A stretch of DNA of 64,000 nucleotides, taken from an uncultured Eubacterium sp. (GTDB lineage Bacteria; Bacillota; Clostridia; Oscillospirales; Acutalibacteraceae). Position 1 is the first letter of the stretch. Each line of letters begins with the position of its first letter. The notes under the pieces were generated by a model. That model was given only the letters and a program-made list of their open reading frames with translations. It did no database searches and had not been told where the DNA came from. Positions 1 through 9,119 of this stretch are shown one piece after another. The DNA lies in the NCBI GenBank assembly GCA_944380545.1, contig CALWHV010000017.1, positions 1-64,000 on the forward strand, in the 5' to 3' direction. A program made the translations under genes and the position numbers.

Positions 1-291
1 ATAACAGCCGCGCCCGCGCCCGTGGAATACGCCGCCGCAACGATAGACGGCAGCGAGGTCACGGCGATATGGGCGGTAACGCCGGGTCACAGCTATATCA
101 TCCAGTGGTCAACGGACCAGAGCTTTAAAACGATAGAGGGCAGCGAGAGCGTAAGCGGCTCCGACAACAATTTCTGCACCTTTACGGTAAACGGCGACCC
201 GGCTGATTATTACATCCGCGTGCGCGCCACAAGAACCGCCCGCGGCGAGATGATCGGCGGCGAATATTCGCCGGTTGTAAAAGCCGAATAA
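1..291 (+). CDS. C-terminal end of a fibronectin type III-like protein (partial)
   Basis: The reading frame is open from the first base, so the true start lies before the window; only the last 96 residues are visible. They look like one immunoglobulin-like beta-sandwich of the fibronectin type III kind: alternating short hydrophobic strands, a motif reading YIIQWSTD that resembles the C-strand 'Y.v.ws...', and a final strand reading YYIRVRA, the usual FnIII G-strand signature. Such domains usually sit at the end of secreted or cell-wall proteins in Clostridia. No sorting signal or membrane segment follows. The GTG at 22 is not a real start because coding continues upstream of it. The domain call is by pattern; what the whole protein does cannot be judged from here. 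Confidence 0.6.
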   Translation: MTAAPAPVEYAAATIDGSEVTAIWAVTPGHSYIIQWSTDQSFKTIEGSESVSGSDNNFCTFTVNGDPADYYIRVRATRTARGEMIGGEYSPVVKAE

Positions 292-292
292 G

Positions 293-339
293 CAAAAAAA
301 AAACACCCTTGGAGCAGTCCTCCGAGGGTGTTTTTTTTT
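293..339. terminator. Bidirectional intrinsic terminator
   Basis: An 11-bp stem (304-314 with 320-330, one G-U pair) is flanked by an A-run on the left and nine T on the right. It can therefore stop both the surface-protein gene (plus) and the methyltransferase operon (minus), which converge here. Confidence 0.9.
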
Positions 340-346
340 GCAGCCG

Positions 347-1090
347 TTACAGCTTTATTGCTTTCATCATAAGGCGCACATAGTCTACCGTCCACACTCC
401 GTTTTTGAACAGCGCGGGGCGGCATAGCTCGACGGCGCAGCCGATTATCCCATCCTTATCCTTTGGGGAAACGCCGTTGAACGCCGTTGTTACAAACATC
501 CTTATCCAGTTTTCAAGCCCGTTTTCGCCCTCCTGCGGCGTAGGGCGGTCGTAAAGGCGCGCAAGCTCAACCTTAAAGCCGTGCTTTTCAAGCAGGGGAG
601 CGAATTCCCCTATCGTGCGGAAATTGAAATCCATCCTGTATTCATAGCCGTATTTATCAAACGCCTTATCGAGCGCGCTGTGGACGGTGGCTGCGCAGCC
701 CTTTCCGCCGAATTCAAACACGAGCTCGCCGCCGGTTTTGAGATTTGCGGCTATATTTTCTGCCAGCTTATCCTGATTTTCTATCCAGTGGAAAACGGCG
801 TTTGAAAAGATTGCGTCCGCTTTATTTTCGAGCGTGAACGGGCAGGCGTCGGCGTGCATAAAATCAATATCAGGATGCAGCTCCCTTGCTTTGGCGACCA
901 TTTCGGGAGAGGCGTCTATTCCGAGCGTTTCGTATTTTTCGGCAAGCTTCTGCGTAAGCGCGCCGTTTCCGCAGCCGAGGTCAACAACGAAGCTGCCGCT
1001 TTTGACCGTGAGAAGATCAAGTAGGCTCTCGCCGTATTGATGCACGAATTTGAAATTTTCGGAATAATTCTTTTCGTCCCATATCTTCAT
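347..1090 (-). CDS. Class I SAM-dependent methyltransferase
   Basis: 247 residues. Motif I VVDLGCGNG (residues 35-43) and the acidic residue after strand 2 (GIDAS, Asp59) form the S-adenosylmethionine pocket of a Rossmann-fold methyltransferase; a later SNAVFHW segment matches motif IV. Length and the N-terminal WDEKNYSENFKF segment resemble trans-aconitate 2-methyltransferase-like proteins, but the substrate cannot be read from sequence. It is the last gene of a minus-strand operon starting with the lipase at 4825, and begins 4 nt after the stop of the DMT transporter. It may detoxify or modify a small metabolite handled by that operon, which is inference. It ends at the bidirectional terminator at 293-339. 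Confidence 0.85.
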   Translation of the reverse strand: MKIWDEKNYSENFKFVHQYGESLLDLLTVKSGSFVVDLGCGNGALTQKLAEKYETLGIDASPEMVAKARELHPDIDFMHADACPFTLENKADAIFSNAVFHWIENQDKLAENIAANLKTGGELVFEFGGKGCAATVHSALDKAFDKYGYEYRMDFNFRTIGEFAPLLEKHGFKVELARLYDRPTPQEGENGLENWIRMFVTTAFNGVSPKDKDGIIGCAVELCRPALFKNGVWTVDYVRLMMKAIKL

Positions 1091-1094
1091 ATAA

Positions 1095-2042
1095 TCATTT
1101 TCCTTTTGAGAGCTTTTTGGCAGACGAGCCGGCGTTCACGATATAGATGCCGACGCAGACAAGAACGAGCGAGAGCAGATTTTTAACACTGAACGCCTGC
1201 GCCGTTTCGCCGAGAAAGAGCGCGGAGAGCAGCACGCCGAAAACGGGATTCATAAAGCCGATGACCGCCACGCGTGACACGGGATTATGTTTGAGCAGCA
1301 GCCCCCACACTGTGTACGCCACGGCTGAGATGAGCGCGAGATACAAAATCGCGAGCACGCTTTTTATATCCGCCTGCATATGTATCCTGCCGCCGGCGGC
1401 AAACGAAGCCGCGGCCATTGCCGCGCCGCCGAAAAGAAACTGCCAGCCGGAGAGCATAACGGGATCATCCGTTTTTGAAAAGCGCTTTATCAAAACGCTT
1501 GAAACCGAATACGCAAGGGCGGAGATGATTATCGCGCCCTCTCCGTTCACAGCGAAGCCGGAAAAGCCGCCAGCTTCAAAATTGATAAGTACGACCCCGG
1601 CAAAGCCCGCCGCCGCGCCGACGAGCTTCAGGGCGGTGAGCCTTTCCATCCCGAACACGGCGCACAAAAAGAGAGAAAGGAAAACATTGAGCGCAACAAG
1701 AACGCTTGATTTTACTCCGCTTGTGTGGGCAAGGCCGATATAAAACGCAACATATTGCAGGATAGTTTGAAACAGGCTCAAAACAAGGCAGTGCCCGAAC
1801 TCCGCCTTACTTTTCGGATAAAGCGGCTTTTTTGCAATAAGCGAGCCGAATATTATGACGAGCGCGCCCGCAAGCGCAAATCTGATTCCGGCAAACAGAA
1901 TCTGCGAGGCGGTGTTGCTTTCGGCTATTGAAAACATTTCATAGCCGGTTTTGACCATCGGGAAAGCGCTGCCCCACAAAAAGCAGCAGAGCAGCGCAAG
2001 AGGAAGCATTATATAGGTTTTTGAAAGCCTTGAATCATTCAT
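1095..2042 (-). CDS. DMT-superfamily (EamA) transporter
   Basis: 315 residues with about ten hydrophobic segments arranged as two EamA repeats, the layout of ten-helix drug/metabolite transporters of the plasma membrane. The first helix carries LLCCFLWGSAFPMVK, the typical 'W.s.f...k' opening of EamA repeat 1; repeat 2 begins near residue 165. The C-terminus is short and basic (SAKKLSKGK), as expected on the cytoplasmic side. Its ATG overlaps the end of the alcohol dehydrogenase gene by 8 nt, indicating translational coupling. The family exports amino acids, nucleosides or other small metabolites; the substrate is unknown and may be a product of the neighbouring dehydrogenase. Confidence 0.85.
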   Translation of the reverse strand: MNDSRLSKTYIMLPLALLCCFLWGSAFPMVKTGYEMFSIAESNTASQILFAGIRFALAGALVIIFGSLIAKKPLYPKSKAEFGHCLVLSLFQTILQYVAFYIGLAHTSGVKSSVLVALNVFLSLFLCAVFGMERLTALKLVGAAAGFAGVVLINFEAGGFSGFAVNGEGAIIISALAYSVSSVLIKRFSKTDDPVMLSGWQFLFGGAAMAAASFAAGGRIHMQADIKSVLAILYLALISAVAYTVWGLLLKHNPVSRVAVIGFMNPVFGVLLSALFLGETAQAFSVKNLLSLVLVCVGIYIVNAGSSAKKLSKGK

Positions 2043-3132
2043 CTAAACCAAACACTCTGTTATATATTATCTGCACATCGCTTTCGGTGAGCACGGTTGG
2101 ATTCAGCGTGAGCTTTGCCGGAGCAACGCTTTTTACAAATTCGCCGACCTGCTGCGCCGATGCCCGCGGGCGCTCAAGACCGAATTCCGAAATAAGGGAC
2201 GCGAATATCTCCGCGCCGCTTTGGGAATCGCTGCCGCCGAGCAGTACGCCGAGCTCGTCAAGGGCTTTGAGCACATATTCCCTGCCGCGCGGATCGTTTA
2301 CCCTGCTGTTGTTGAGATTCATATACCGCCAGATCTGTGCAAGGCAGACGGCGACCGAATGGCCGTGAGCCGTGGAGCAGTTCATCGTGATATTATAGCA
2401 CATAGCGTGGGCGGAGGTGGTTGAGGTTATATTTATCGCCTTGCCCGCGTAATAGGAAGCCATAAGCATACCGCGGTTTGCGCGCGGCTCGTTATTGATG
2501 TAGCCGCTTTTATTTTCCGTGAAAAGGCGTATCGCCCTTTCGGCATAATCCCTGCTCTGCTCACTGCTTTTAACGCTCCAATAGCTCTCTATTGCGTGGG
2601 AAAGCGCGTCAAGGCAGGTGGCGCGGCGCTGATACGGCGGCACGGTGAACAGAAAGCGCTCGTCGAGCAGGACGAAATCGGGAAGAAAAGCATCGTTTGA
2701 AACGGAATGCTTGATATTTTCGTTTACATAAAATATTGAATACTTCGTTGCCTCCGAGCCGGTGCCGGAGGTGGTTGGTATGGCAAAAAACGGGATATCG
2801 TTATCGCTCATCGGCTCGGTGAGCGCGGTTTCGGCGCTGTTTGTTGCAAGCAGCTTTATCATCTTTGCCGAATCAAGCGCAGAGCCGCCGCCCGCGCCTA
2901 TCATAAAATCGCAGGCGCTGCTTTTAAAAAGCTCCGCCGCGGCAGCCATATCCTCAAACCGCGGATTCGGGCGAACCGTATCCCACACGACAAGCTGCGG
3001 ATAATTAGCCTTTAAAAATTCAAACGCCGCCGTTTTTTCAAACGAGCCGCCGCAGCAAAGGAACGCCCTTTTGCGCGGGCAGAACTTTAAAATATCCGAA
3101 ATATCGCTTAAAACAACATCCTTAATCCGCAT
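2035..3132 (-). CDS. Iron-containing alcohol dehydrogenase family protein
   Basis: 365 residues from the ATG at 3132. An upstream frame extension to 3192 would run deep into the preceding gene, whereas this start gives an 11-nt overlap with it. Group III Fe-ADH signatures are clear: the NAD-binding GGGSALDSAK, the TTSGTGSEAT loop, the metal-ligand helix DALSHAIESYWS and the HGHSVAV His motif. These enzymes reduce aldehydes or oxidise alcohols with NAD(P)H in the cytoplasm. Being coupled to an IolB-like isomerase and a DMT exporter suggests a sugar-acid or polyol step. Phosphonoacetaldehyde reductases (PhpC) belong to the same family and have similar length, so that is a possible alternative; no phosphonate gene is nearby. 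Confidence 0.85.
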   Translation of the reverse strand: MRIKDVVLSDISDILKFCPRKRAFLCCGGSFEKTAAFEFLKANYPQLVVWDTVRPNPRFEDMAAAAELFKSSACDFMIGAGGGSALDSAKMIKLLATNSAETALTEPMSDNDIPFFAIPTTSGTGSEATKYSIFYVNENIKHSVSNDAFLPDFVLLDERFLFTVPPYQRRATCLDALSHAIESYWSVKSSEQSRDYAERAIRLFTENKSGYINNEPRANRGMLMASYYAGKAINITSTTSAHAMCYNITMNCSTAHGHSVAVCLAQIWRYMNLNNSRVNDPRGREYVLKALDELGVLLGGSDSQSGAEIFASLISEFGLERPRASAQQVGEFVKSVAPAKLTLNPTVLTESDVQIIYNRVFGLDE

Positions 3133-3895
3133 TTGCAAGCCACTCGTATTCTTTAAGATAGATCCTTGTTTTATCCCACGGATCGCCGTCAAGATGCCTT
3201 ATGAGCCAAACATAATACATCTCGTAGCCCGGCGCGGTCACCTGCTGGTGAGCGTTGCCGCCGCGGATGCAAAGGCAGTCGCCGCTCATAACCTTATACG
3301 GCGTATCGCCCTCAAAGCCGGCTCCGAAGCCCTCCGGACGACTGAATTCGTAGTAATAAAGCTCCGGCTGGGGATGATGGTGCGGCGGATAAGAGGTCCA
3401 CTTGCCGGGCTGGCCGAAGACCTCGCCCATCACCATATTGGAATAGGGCGCGTTATCAAGGTCAAACATAGTGGAAACTATCCTGTGGCCGGCGCCGCCC
3501 CACTGACCCTTGCCGAACTCCTGATAAAGGCAGTTTTCGGGATTGTAAAAAACAGGCTCCCAGGTTTTTTCGTTATCCGTTTGCTGGACGAGGAGCTTAC
3601 TGTCCTCCAGCGCGGTGATAACAGCCCTTGTGCCCTTTGAAAAATGAACGGCGAAGGGCTTTTTTTCAAACGGGCTTTCCCTTTTGCAGCTTTCGTCTAT
3701 TGAACCGCCCACCTTGAAATTGACGCTGCCTGCAAGAAGCAGCACGGCACATTCGTTCTTTTCCTCGCAGATAACGAGCTCCTCGCCTTTTTTAAGAAGC
3801 TTTACATAGATGTCCATAAGCATCTCGGGGTTGACTCCGTTCATTTCGCAGAGCACCTTTTTGCCGTTTTCATCATAATCCGGCTTGTAAACCAT
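3122..3895 (-). CDS. iolB: 5-deoxy-glucuronate isomerase (IolB-like bicupin)
   Basis: 257 residues, close to the usual length of IolB. The second cupin has the metal-binding signature PPHHHPQPELYYY (His172-174, Glu178) followed by a later His (GGNAH, His216), the arrangement of IolB/KduI isomerases. IolB converts 5-deoxy-glucuronate to 2-deoxy-5-keto-gluconate in myo-inositol catabolism. No other iol core gene (iolC, iolD, iolE or iolJ) sits beside it, so the native substrate could be another uronate. The ATG at 3895 has the ribosome binding site ACGGAGG inside the 15-nt gap after the lipase gene. Second gene of the lipase operon. Confidence 0.75.
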   Translation of the reverse strand: MVYKPDYDENGKKVLCEMNGVNPEMLMDIYVKLLKKGEELVICEEKNECAVLLLAGSVNFKVGGSIDESCKRESPFEKKPFAVHFSKGTRAVITALEDSKLLVQQTDNEKTWEPVFYNPENCLYQEFGKGQWGGAGHRIVSTMFDLDNAPYSNMVMGEVFGQPGKWTSYPPHHHPQPELYYYEFSRPEGFGAGFEGDTPYKVMSGDCLCIRGGNAHQQVTAPGYEMYYVWLIRHLDGDPWDKTRIYLKEYEWLANAD

Positions 3896-3910
3896 AAAAC
3901 TACCTCCGTT

Positions 3911-4825
3911 TTATTTGATCAAAAATGAATATATATCCTCGTAAACCTCTTGCCTGTTGAGCTCGTTGAGCACCTCGTGGCGGCAATCGGGATAAAGCTT
4001 TTTTTCGGCGAGGGTATGTCCGGTTTCGATAAGCCTTTGGCAAACGCCCTCTATGCCCTTTGAATAATCGCCCACGGGATCCTGCGCGCCGCTTATCAGC
4101 AGGATCGGCAGATCCTTTCTGATATGCGAATACCATTCGCTGCTGTTTGCGGCGGTGTTGAGATGAAGCAGATCACGCATACCGTTTATCGTGAAAGTGA
4201 AGCCGCAAAGCTCGTCGGCGATATACTTATCGACCGCCGCCCGGTCCCTTGTGAGCCAGTCGTAAGGAGTGCGTCCCTCAAACCTGACATTATATTTTCC
4301 GAACGCCAGCTTATCCATAAACGCCGAGCGGTGATGATCTCCCTTTACGGCGGAGATGAGCGACGCGACCTTGATGCCCATTCCCGCGGCGCTGTTTGCG
4401 CCGCCCGTGCCCATATAGACGGAGCGGCTGCTTTTTTCGGGATAACGCGCGTCAAAGCAGCGCACTATAAAAGAGCCCATAGAATGACCGAAAACGATGT
4501 GCGGCACATCGGGAAGCTCCTTTTGCGCAAGCTCAAACACCGTTTTATAATCCTTTATAAGGCCGAGCCAGCCGTTTTCCCTGCCGAAAAAGCCAAGCTC
4601 GTTTTTATCCTGATTTGAGGAGCCGTGATTTGCCATATCGTGCATAAAAACGGCTATGCCCCTTTGATTCAGGAAGGATATGAAATCGGCGTATCTTTCC
4701 ATATGCTCCGCCATACCGTGGTGGAGCGCAACGGCGGCGCGCACCTCGCCGTCGGGCAGGAACTGCCTGCCGTGGATATCGCAAACGCCTGTTGCCGAGC
4801 GGAAGGTAAAATCCTTTATCTGCAT
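3911..4825 (-). CDS. Alpha/beta hydrolase, monoacylglycerol lipase-like
   Basis: 304 residues, alpha/beta-hydrolase fold of the serine aminopeptidase S33/Hydrolase_4 type. The nucleophile elbow is GHSMG (Ser115). The acid is probably Asp249 (AQDPVGD) and the base His283 (CRHEVLNE). The N-terminal VALHHGMAEH gives the oxyanion-hole HG motif typical of lysophospholipases/monoglyceride lipases (PldB-like). No signal peptide, so cytoplasmic; likely substrates are mono- or lysoglycerolipids or other esters. First gene of the operon running down to 347, with the RBS AAAAAGGGGTG before the ATG and a promoter at 4872-4900. The HTH-free downstream genes suggest a small catabolic module; the link between lipase and isomerase is not evident. 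Confidence 0.8.
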   Translation of the reverse strand: MQIKDFTFRSATGVCDIHGRQFLPDGEVRAAVALHHGMAEHMERYADFISFLNQRGIAVFMHDMANHGSSNQDKNELGFFGRENGWLGLIKDYKTVFELAQKELPDVPHIVFGHSMGSFIVRCFDARYPEKSSRSVYMGTGGANSAAGMGIKVASLISAVKGDHHRSAFMDKLAFGKYNVRFEGRTPYDWLTRDRAAVDKYIADELCGFTFTINGMRDLLHLNTAANSSEWYSHIRKDLPILLISGAQDPVGDYSKGIEGVCQRLIETGHTLAEKKLYPDCRHEVLNELNRQEVYEDIYSFLIK

Positions 4826-4871
4826 AATAACACCCCTTTTTGCAAAAGAAAAAATATTGCTGCGTATTATT

Positions 4872-4900
4872 ATAATATCACATCACGCCGGTAAAATCAA
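4872..4900 (-). promoter_or_regulatory. Sigma-A promoter of the lipase-iolB operon
   Basis: Reading minus, TTGATT (4895-4900) and TATTAT (4872-4877) are separated by 17 nt with an extended -10 TG. The -35 lies inside the end of the upstream radical SAM gene, so the operon can be transcribed independently. Confidence 0.6.
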
Positions 4901-5747
4901 ACGGCGGGATATAAGATTCCTTTGCCGACGAAAGCTCCTGGACGAACATATTTTCAACGCCGCACTCAAGCGCGTGGCGCACCGCCTTTTGATATTCGCG
5001 GCGCGTGATGCGCCTTGAAAGCTCCGGCAGCTTTGAAAGCTCGCCGCACGGGGTGTACTGCGCCATAAGGCTCAGGTACGCGCCGGAAAAATCGCGCCGG
5101 CATATATCAATGACCTCGCACGCGGTGTTGACATTTTCCGGCAGTATAAGGTGGCGGATGATAACGCCTTTTTTCATCATACCGTCCTCAAACACGCATT
5201 TTTCCTGCTGGCGCAGCATCTGAGCTATCGCAGCCCTTGCCGTTTGAGGATAATCCGGCGCAAGGCTGTATCTTGCGGCTTTTTCGCTTCTTGTGTATTT
5301 GAAATCCGGCAGGTAGATATCTATAAGCCCGTCCAGCTCCTTGAGCGTTTCAACGCTGTCGTACCCGCCGGAATTATAGATCACCGGCACGGGGCATTTC
5401 CATTTTGAAAAAAGCTCTTTGAGCTGAAGCGCATAATGCGTTGGGTTAACAAGGTTTATATTTTGAGCGCCCTGAGAAATCAACCGCTCAAAAATTGAAA
5501 TAAGCTTTTCCTCGCTGACCTCGACGCCTTTGTTTTGCAGGCTTATCTCGCTGTTTTGGCAAAATGCGCATCTGAGCGCGCAGCCGCTGAAAAAGACGGC
5601 GCCGCTGCCCCTCTTGCCGCTGATGCACGGCTCCTCCCAGAAATGGAGCGCCGCGCGCGCGATCTTAAAAGCATAGGGGCTGCGGCAAAAGCCTGGCGAG
5701 CTTTCCCTTTTTGCCCCGCATCTGCGCGGGCACATATTGCAGATCAT
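4878..5747 (-). CDS. Radical SAM protein, PflX-type (putative PFL-activating-like enzyme)
   Basis: 289 residues. The radical SAM cluster motif CALRCAFC (Cys56, Cys60, Cys63) is preceded by an extra N-terminal cysteine cluster CNMCPRRC (Cys3, 6, 10), the pattern of COG1313/PflX proteins often named 'putative pyruvate formate-lyase activating enzyme'. The enzyme would use a 4Fe-4S cluster and S-adenosylmethionine to make a radical; its target is not established, and no glycyl-radical enzyme is present in the window. Its ATG overlaps the rsmI stop by 4 nt. It is the last gene of the rlmD-lepA-rsmI transcription direction. Confidence 0.8.
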   Translation of the reverse strand: MICNMCPRRCGAKRESSPGFCRSPYAFKIARAALHFWEEPCISGKRGSGAVFFSGCALRCAFCQNSEISLQNKGVEVSEEKLISIFERLISQGAQNINLVNPTHYALQLKELFSKWKCPVPVIYNSGGYDSVETLKELDGLIDIYLPDFKYTRSEKAARYSLAPDYPQTARAAIAQMLRQQEKCVFEDGMMKKGVIIRHLILPENVNTACEVIDICRRDFSGAYLSLMAQYTPCGELSKLPELSRRITRREYQKAVRHALECGVENMFVQELSSAKESYIPPFDFTGVM

Positions 5748-6562
5748 AAAAGCTCCCTGTATATATCCGATTTTTTAAACGGCGTTTCGGCGGCTGCCTC
5801 TTTTGCGGCGCGGCTGATGCTCATACCGCCTTCGACCAGCTTTTTCGCCCTTTCCACGGCGTCTTCAAGCGTTATCTCCTGCGCCTCTTCCCTTTTGCCG
5901 TCTATGATAAGAACGATCTCTCCCTTAAGGCTGCCGTCAGCATATTTTTCGGCGGCGTTTCCAAGTGTGGTCCGTATAACTTCCTCGTGTATTTTTGTGA
6001 GCTCGCGCACGATGCACAGGCGCCTGTTCCCGAAAGCGGCGTACATATCAAAAAGCGTTTTGGCAAGCTTGTGCGGCGCTTCGTAAAACACCATAGTGCG
6101 CTTTTCATCCTTAAGCGAATCAAGATGCTCAAAGCGCTGCTTTTTTGCCGTGCTCAAAAAGCCCTCAAAGGTAAAGCGCCCCGTATCCATCCCGGAAACG
6201 GCGAGCGCCGTTGCAAACGCGGTGGGCCCGGGAACGGCAACGACCTGTATACCCGCCTCGGCGCACTGCTCAACAAGCAGCTGACCGGGGTCGGAGATGC
6301 AGGGCATACCCGCGTCCGTCACCACGGCGCAGCTTTCACCTTTGAGGATGCGCGAGATTATAAGCTCGCCGCGCTCGCGCTTATTGTGTTCAAAATAGCT
6401 TACCATCTCTTTTTTGATGCCGAAATGGTTTAAGAGCTTGAGCGTGACGCGCGTATCCTCCGCGGCGATGAAATCCGCCTTTTCAAGCGTTTGTGCGGCG
6501 CGCGGCGAAAAATCGGAGAGATTGCCTATCGGCGTGCCCACAACATACAAAACACCATTCAT
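5744..6562 (-). CDS. rsmI: 16S rRNA (cytidine-1402-2'-O)-methyltransferase RsmI
   Basis: 272 residues, typical for RsmI. Family marks are VGTPIGNLSD at the N-terminus, AEDTRVTLKLLNHFGI, and GMPCISDPG, all from the tetrapyrrole-methylase-like fold. RsmI 2'-O-methylates C1402 in helix 44 of 16S rRNA, near the decoding site, using S-adenosylmethionine. The ATG overlaps the stop of the TrmN6-like gene (shared base 6562) and the 3' end overlaps the radical SAM gene by 4 nt, so all three are translationally coupled. The TrmN6-like-rsmI pair is a common Bacillota arrangement. Confidence 0.93.
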   Translation of the reverse strand: MNGVLYVVGTPIGNLSDFSPRAAQTLEKADFIAAEDTRVTLKLLNHFGIKKEMVSYFEHNKRERGELIISRILKGESCAVVTDAGMPCISDPGQLLVEQCAEAGIQVVAVPGPTAFATALAVSGMDTGRFTFEGFLSTAKKQRFEHLDSLKDEKRTMVFYEAPHKLAKTLFDMYAAFGNRRLCIVRELTKIHEEVIRTTLGNAAEKYADGSLKGEIVLIIDGKREEAQEITLEDAVERAKKLVEGGMSISRAAKEAAAETPFKKSDIYRELL

Positions 6563-7293
6563 TATTTATGACCGTCCGCATAAGAGCCGTAAATCTCAAG
6601 CATCTCCTTTGTGAAGCCGCCGCTTTCATCCTTGATGTAAAGCGAAGGCTCGATGCTGATGAACGGCTTTGAATTTTTTTTGCCCTCCACAAGGAAAAGA
6701 AAGGGCTTTTGACCGAATTTATCCGACACGAAGCGCAGCCTTTTAGGCTCAAGGCGGTTCTCGCGCATTATCGAAAGCGCGTCCACAAGCCTTTCGGGGC
6801 GGTGGCACATACAGAACCTGCCGCCGAATTTAAGCAGATAAGCCGCCGCCTTAACGGCGTCCTCTATATTGCAGCAGACCTCGTGGCGCGCTATCTTTGC
6901 GCCGGAGCTTTTTGACTCTATGCCCGTGCCCACCGGCTTATACGGCGGGTTCATCGTTAAGAGCGAAAAGCTCTCCGCCTCGAAGCTCTCGCGCGCCTGC
7001 CTGAGGTCGCAGAGATGCGCCGTGAGCCTTGCAGAAACGCCGTTTCGCTCTATGCTGTGCAAGACCTGCTCCACGGCGTTTTGCTGGATATCAAGGCAGT
7101 GAACATCTGTTATATAGGGATCGCGCAGCCATAAAAACGGTATTATTCCGCAGCCCGTGCCCATATCGAGCGCTCTGCCGCTCCGGCGCGGGGCGGCAAA
7201 ATGGGCGAGCAGCAGCGCGTCCGTGCCGAAGGTATGCTCATCGCTTACCTCGATATAGATATCGTCTGAAAGACGCTCCCAACTGTTTTTCAT
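6562..7293 (-). CDS. tRNA1(Val) (adenine-37-N6)-methyltransferase-like (TrmN6/YfiC)
   Basis: 243 residues. SAM-binding motif LDMGTGCG (42-49) and the adenine-N6 methylase catalytic motif NPPY (115-118) are present, with the N-terminal segment FGTDALLLAHFA that is conserved in YfiC/TrmN6 proteins. It would N6-methylate an adenine in RNA or possibly peptide glutamines (HemK-like relatives share NPPY), but length and partnership with rsmI favour TrmN6. Lies 3 nt after lepA. Confidence 0.82.
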   Translation of the reverse strand: MKNSWERLSDDIYIEVSDEHTFGTDALLLAHFAAPRRSGRALDMGTGCGIIPFLWLRDPYITDVHCLDIQQNAVEQVLHSIERNGVSARLTAHLCDLRQARESFEAESFSLLTMNPPYKPVGTGIESKSSGAKIARHEVCCNIEDAVKAAAYLLKFGGRFCMCHRPERLVDALSIMRENRLEPKRLRFVSDKFGQKPFLFLVEGKKNSKPFISIEPSLYIKDESGGFTKEMLEIYGSYADGHK

Positions 7294-7296
7294 AGC

Positions 7297-9114
7297 TTAT
7301 TCATCATCGGAGGAGAGCTTGAGGATAGCCATAAACGCCTCCTGCGGGACCTCAACGGAGCCGAAGCGGCGCATACGCTTTTTGCCCTCCTTCTGCTTTT
7401 CAAGCAGCTTTTTCTTTCTTGTTACATCGCCGCCGTAGCACTTTGCAAGCACATCCTTGCGAAGCGCCTTGACGGTTTCCCTTGCAATGACCTTGCCGCC
7501 TATCGCGACCTGGATGGGGATCTCAAAAAGGTGGCGCGGGATATGCTCCTTGAGCTTTTCCGCTATTCTTCTTGCGCGGGGATACGCCTTGTCGGCGTGG
7601 ATTATGAACGAGAGCGCGTCTATCATCTCGCCGTTTAAAAGCACATCCACCTTGACGAGCTTGCTGCGGCGGTACTCCGCTATCTCGTAATCGAAAGAGG
7701 CGTAGCCGCGGGTGCGGGATTTGAGCGCGTCAAAGAAATCGTATATTATCTCGTTGAGCGGCAGCTCGTAATTTATATCGACCCTGTCGGGCGTGATATA
7801 AGTCATATTTTTGAATATGCCGCGCCTGTCCTGGCACATCTCCATAACGGCGCCAACATATTCCGCCGGCGAATAGATGCTTGCGTTGCAAAACGGCTCC
7901 TCGCTGTATTCTATATTTGCCGGGTCGGGGTAATTGGTGGGGTTGTCTATTTCAAGCATCGTGCCGTCCGTCATATGGATCTTATAAACGACGCTGGGCA
8001 CGGTGGTGACGAGATCGAGATCGTATTCCCTTTCAAGCCTTTCCTGAATTATTTCAAGGTGAAGCAGCCCCAAAAAGCCGCAGCGAAAGCCGAAGCCGAG
8101 CGCGCCGGAGGTCTCCGGCTCAAAGGAGAGAGCGGCATCGTTCAGCTGAAGCTTTTCAAGCGCGTCGCGAAGCGCCTCGTAATCGGCGCCGTCCGCCGGA
8201 TAAACGCCGCAGAACACCATGGGATTGACCTTGCGGTAGCCGGGCAGCGGCTCCTGCGCGGGAGCGTTTGCAAGCGTAACGGTATCGCCCACTCTGGCGT
8301 CGCCCACGGTCTTGATGGAGGCGGTTATATAGCCGACCTCGCCCGCCGTGAGCTCCGCCGCCTTTTCCATAGAGGTGGCGCGCATATAGCCGACCTCAAC
8401 AACGGTAAATTCCGCGCCGGTAGCCATCATACGCATCGTGTCGCCCGCCTTGATCCTGCCGTCCATAATTCTGACATAGACGATAACGCCCCTGTAGGAA
8501 TCGTAGGCGGAGTCGAATATCAGCGCGCGAAGCGGCGCGTTTTCATCGCCCTGCGGCGGGCGTATCTCGTTTACTATATATTCCAGCACCTCGCCCACAT
8601 TTTCGCCGGTTTTGGCGGAGATGCGAGGAGCATCGAGGCACGGTATGCCGATGACCTCCTCCACCTCCTCGGCGGCCTCCTGCGGGCGGGCGGCGGGAAG
8701 GTCTATCTTATTTATCACGGGCAGGATATCAAGATCGTGGTCGAGCGCAAGATAGGTGTTTGCAAGCGTTTGCGCCTCCACGCCCTGAGAGGCGTCCACG
8801 ATAAGCAGCGCGCCCTCGCAGGCGGCAAGGGAGCGCGAGACCTCGTAATTAAAATCCACATGGCCGGGCGTGTCTATAAGATTGAGCTCGTATTTTTCAC
8901 CGTTTTCCGCCGTGTAATCAAGCTTTACGGCGCGCGCCTTTATGGTGATGCCGCGCTCGCGCTCAAGCTCCATATCGTCAAGTATCTGCTCCTGCATATC
9001 GCGCTTTTCAACCGACTGCGTAAGCTCCAAAAGGCGGTCGGCAAGCGTGGATTTGCCGTGGTCTATATGCGCGATAATGGAAAAATTTCTGATGCTTTTT
9101 CTGTTTACGGACAA
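7297..9114 (-). CDS. lepA: Elongation factor 4 (LepA, ribosomal back-translocase GTPase)
   Basis: 605 residues, the normal LepA length. G1 motif AHIDHGKST (15-23), the switch-[12 protein letters not shown]3 DTPGHVDF and G4 NKIDLPAA identify a translation GTPase. The C-terminal region [16 protein letters not shown] and ending [20 protein letters not shown] are specific to LepA. The protein binds ribosomes in the cytoplasm and remodels stalled or mistranslocated complexes. It begins 5 nt downstream of the nucleotidyltransferase gene and is followed after 3 nt by the TrmN6-like gene, so it is inside a long minus-strand operon. Confidence 0.97.
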   Translation of the reverse strand: MSVNRKSIRNFSIIAHIDHGKSTLADRLLELTQSVEKRDMQEQILDDMELERERGITIKARAVKLDYTAENGEKYELNLIDTPGHVDFNYEVSRSLAACEGALLIVDASQGVEAQTLANTYLALDHDLDILPVINKIDLPAARPQEAAEEVEEVIGIPCLDAPRISAKTGENVGEVLEYIVNEIRPPQGDENAPLRALIFDSAYDSYRGVIVYVRIMDGRIKAGDTMRMMATGAEFTVVEVGYMRATSMEKAAELTAGEVGYITASIKTVGDARVGDTVTLANAPAQEPLPGYRKVNPMVFCGVYPADGADYEALRDALEKLQLNDAALSFEPETSGALGFGFRCGFLGLLHLEIIQERLEREYDLDLVTTVPSVVYKIHMTDGTMLEIDNPTNYPDPANIEYSEEPFCNASIYSPAEYVGAVMEMCQDRRGIFKNMTYITPDRVDINYELPLNEIIYDFFDALKSRTRGYASFDYEIAEYRRSKLVKVDVLLNGEMIDALSFIIHADKAYPRARRIAEKLKEHIPRHLFEIPIQVAIGGKVIARETVKALRKDVLAKCYGGDVTRKKKLLEKQKEGKKRMRRFGSVEVPQEAFMAILKLSSDDE

Positions 9115-9119
9115 GTTAT

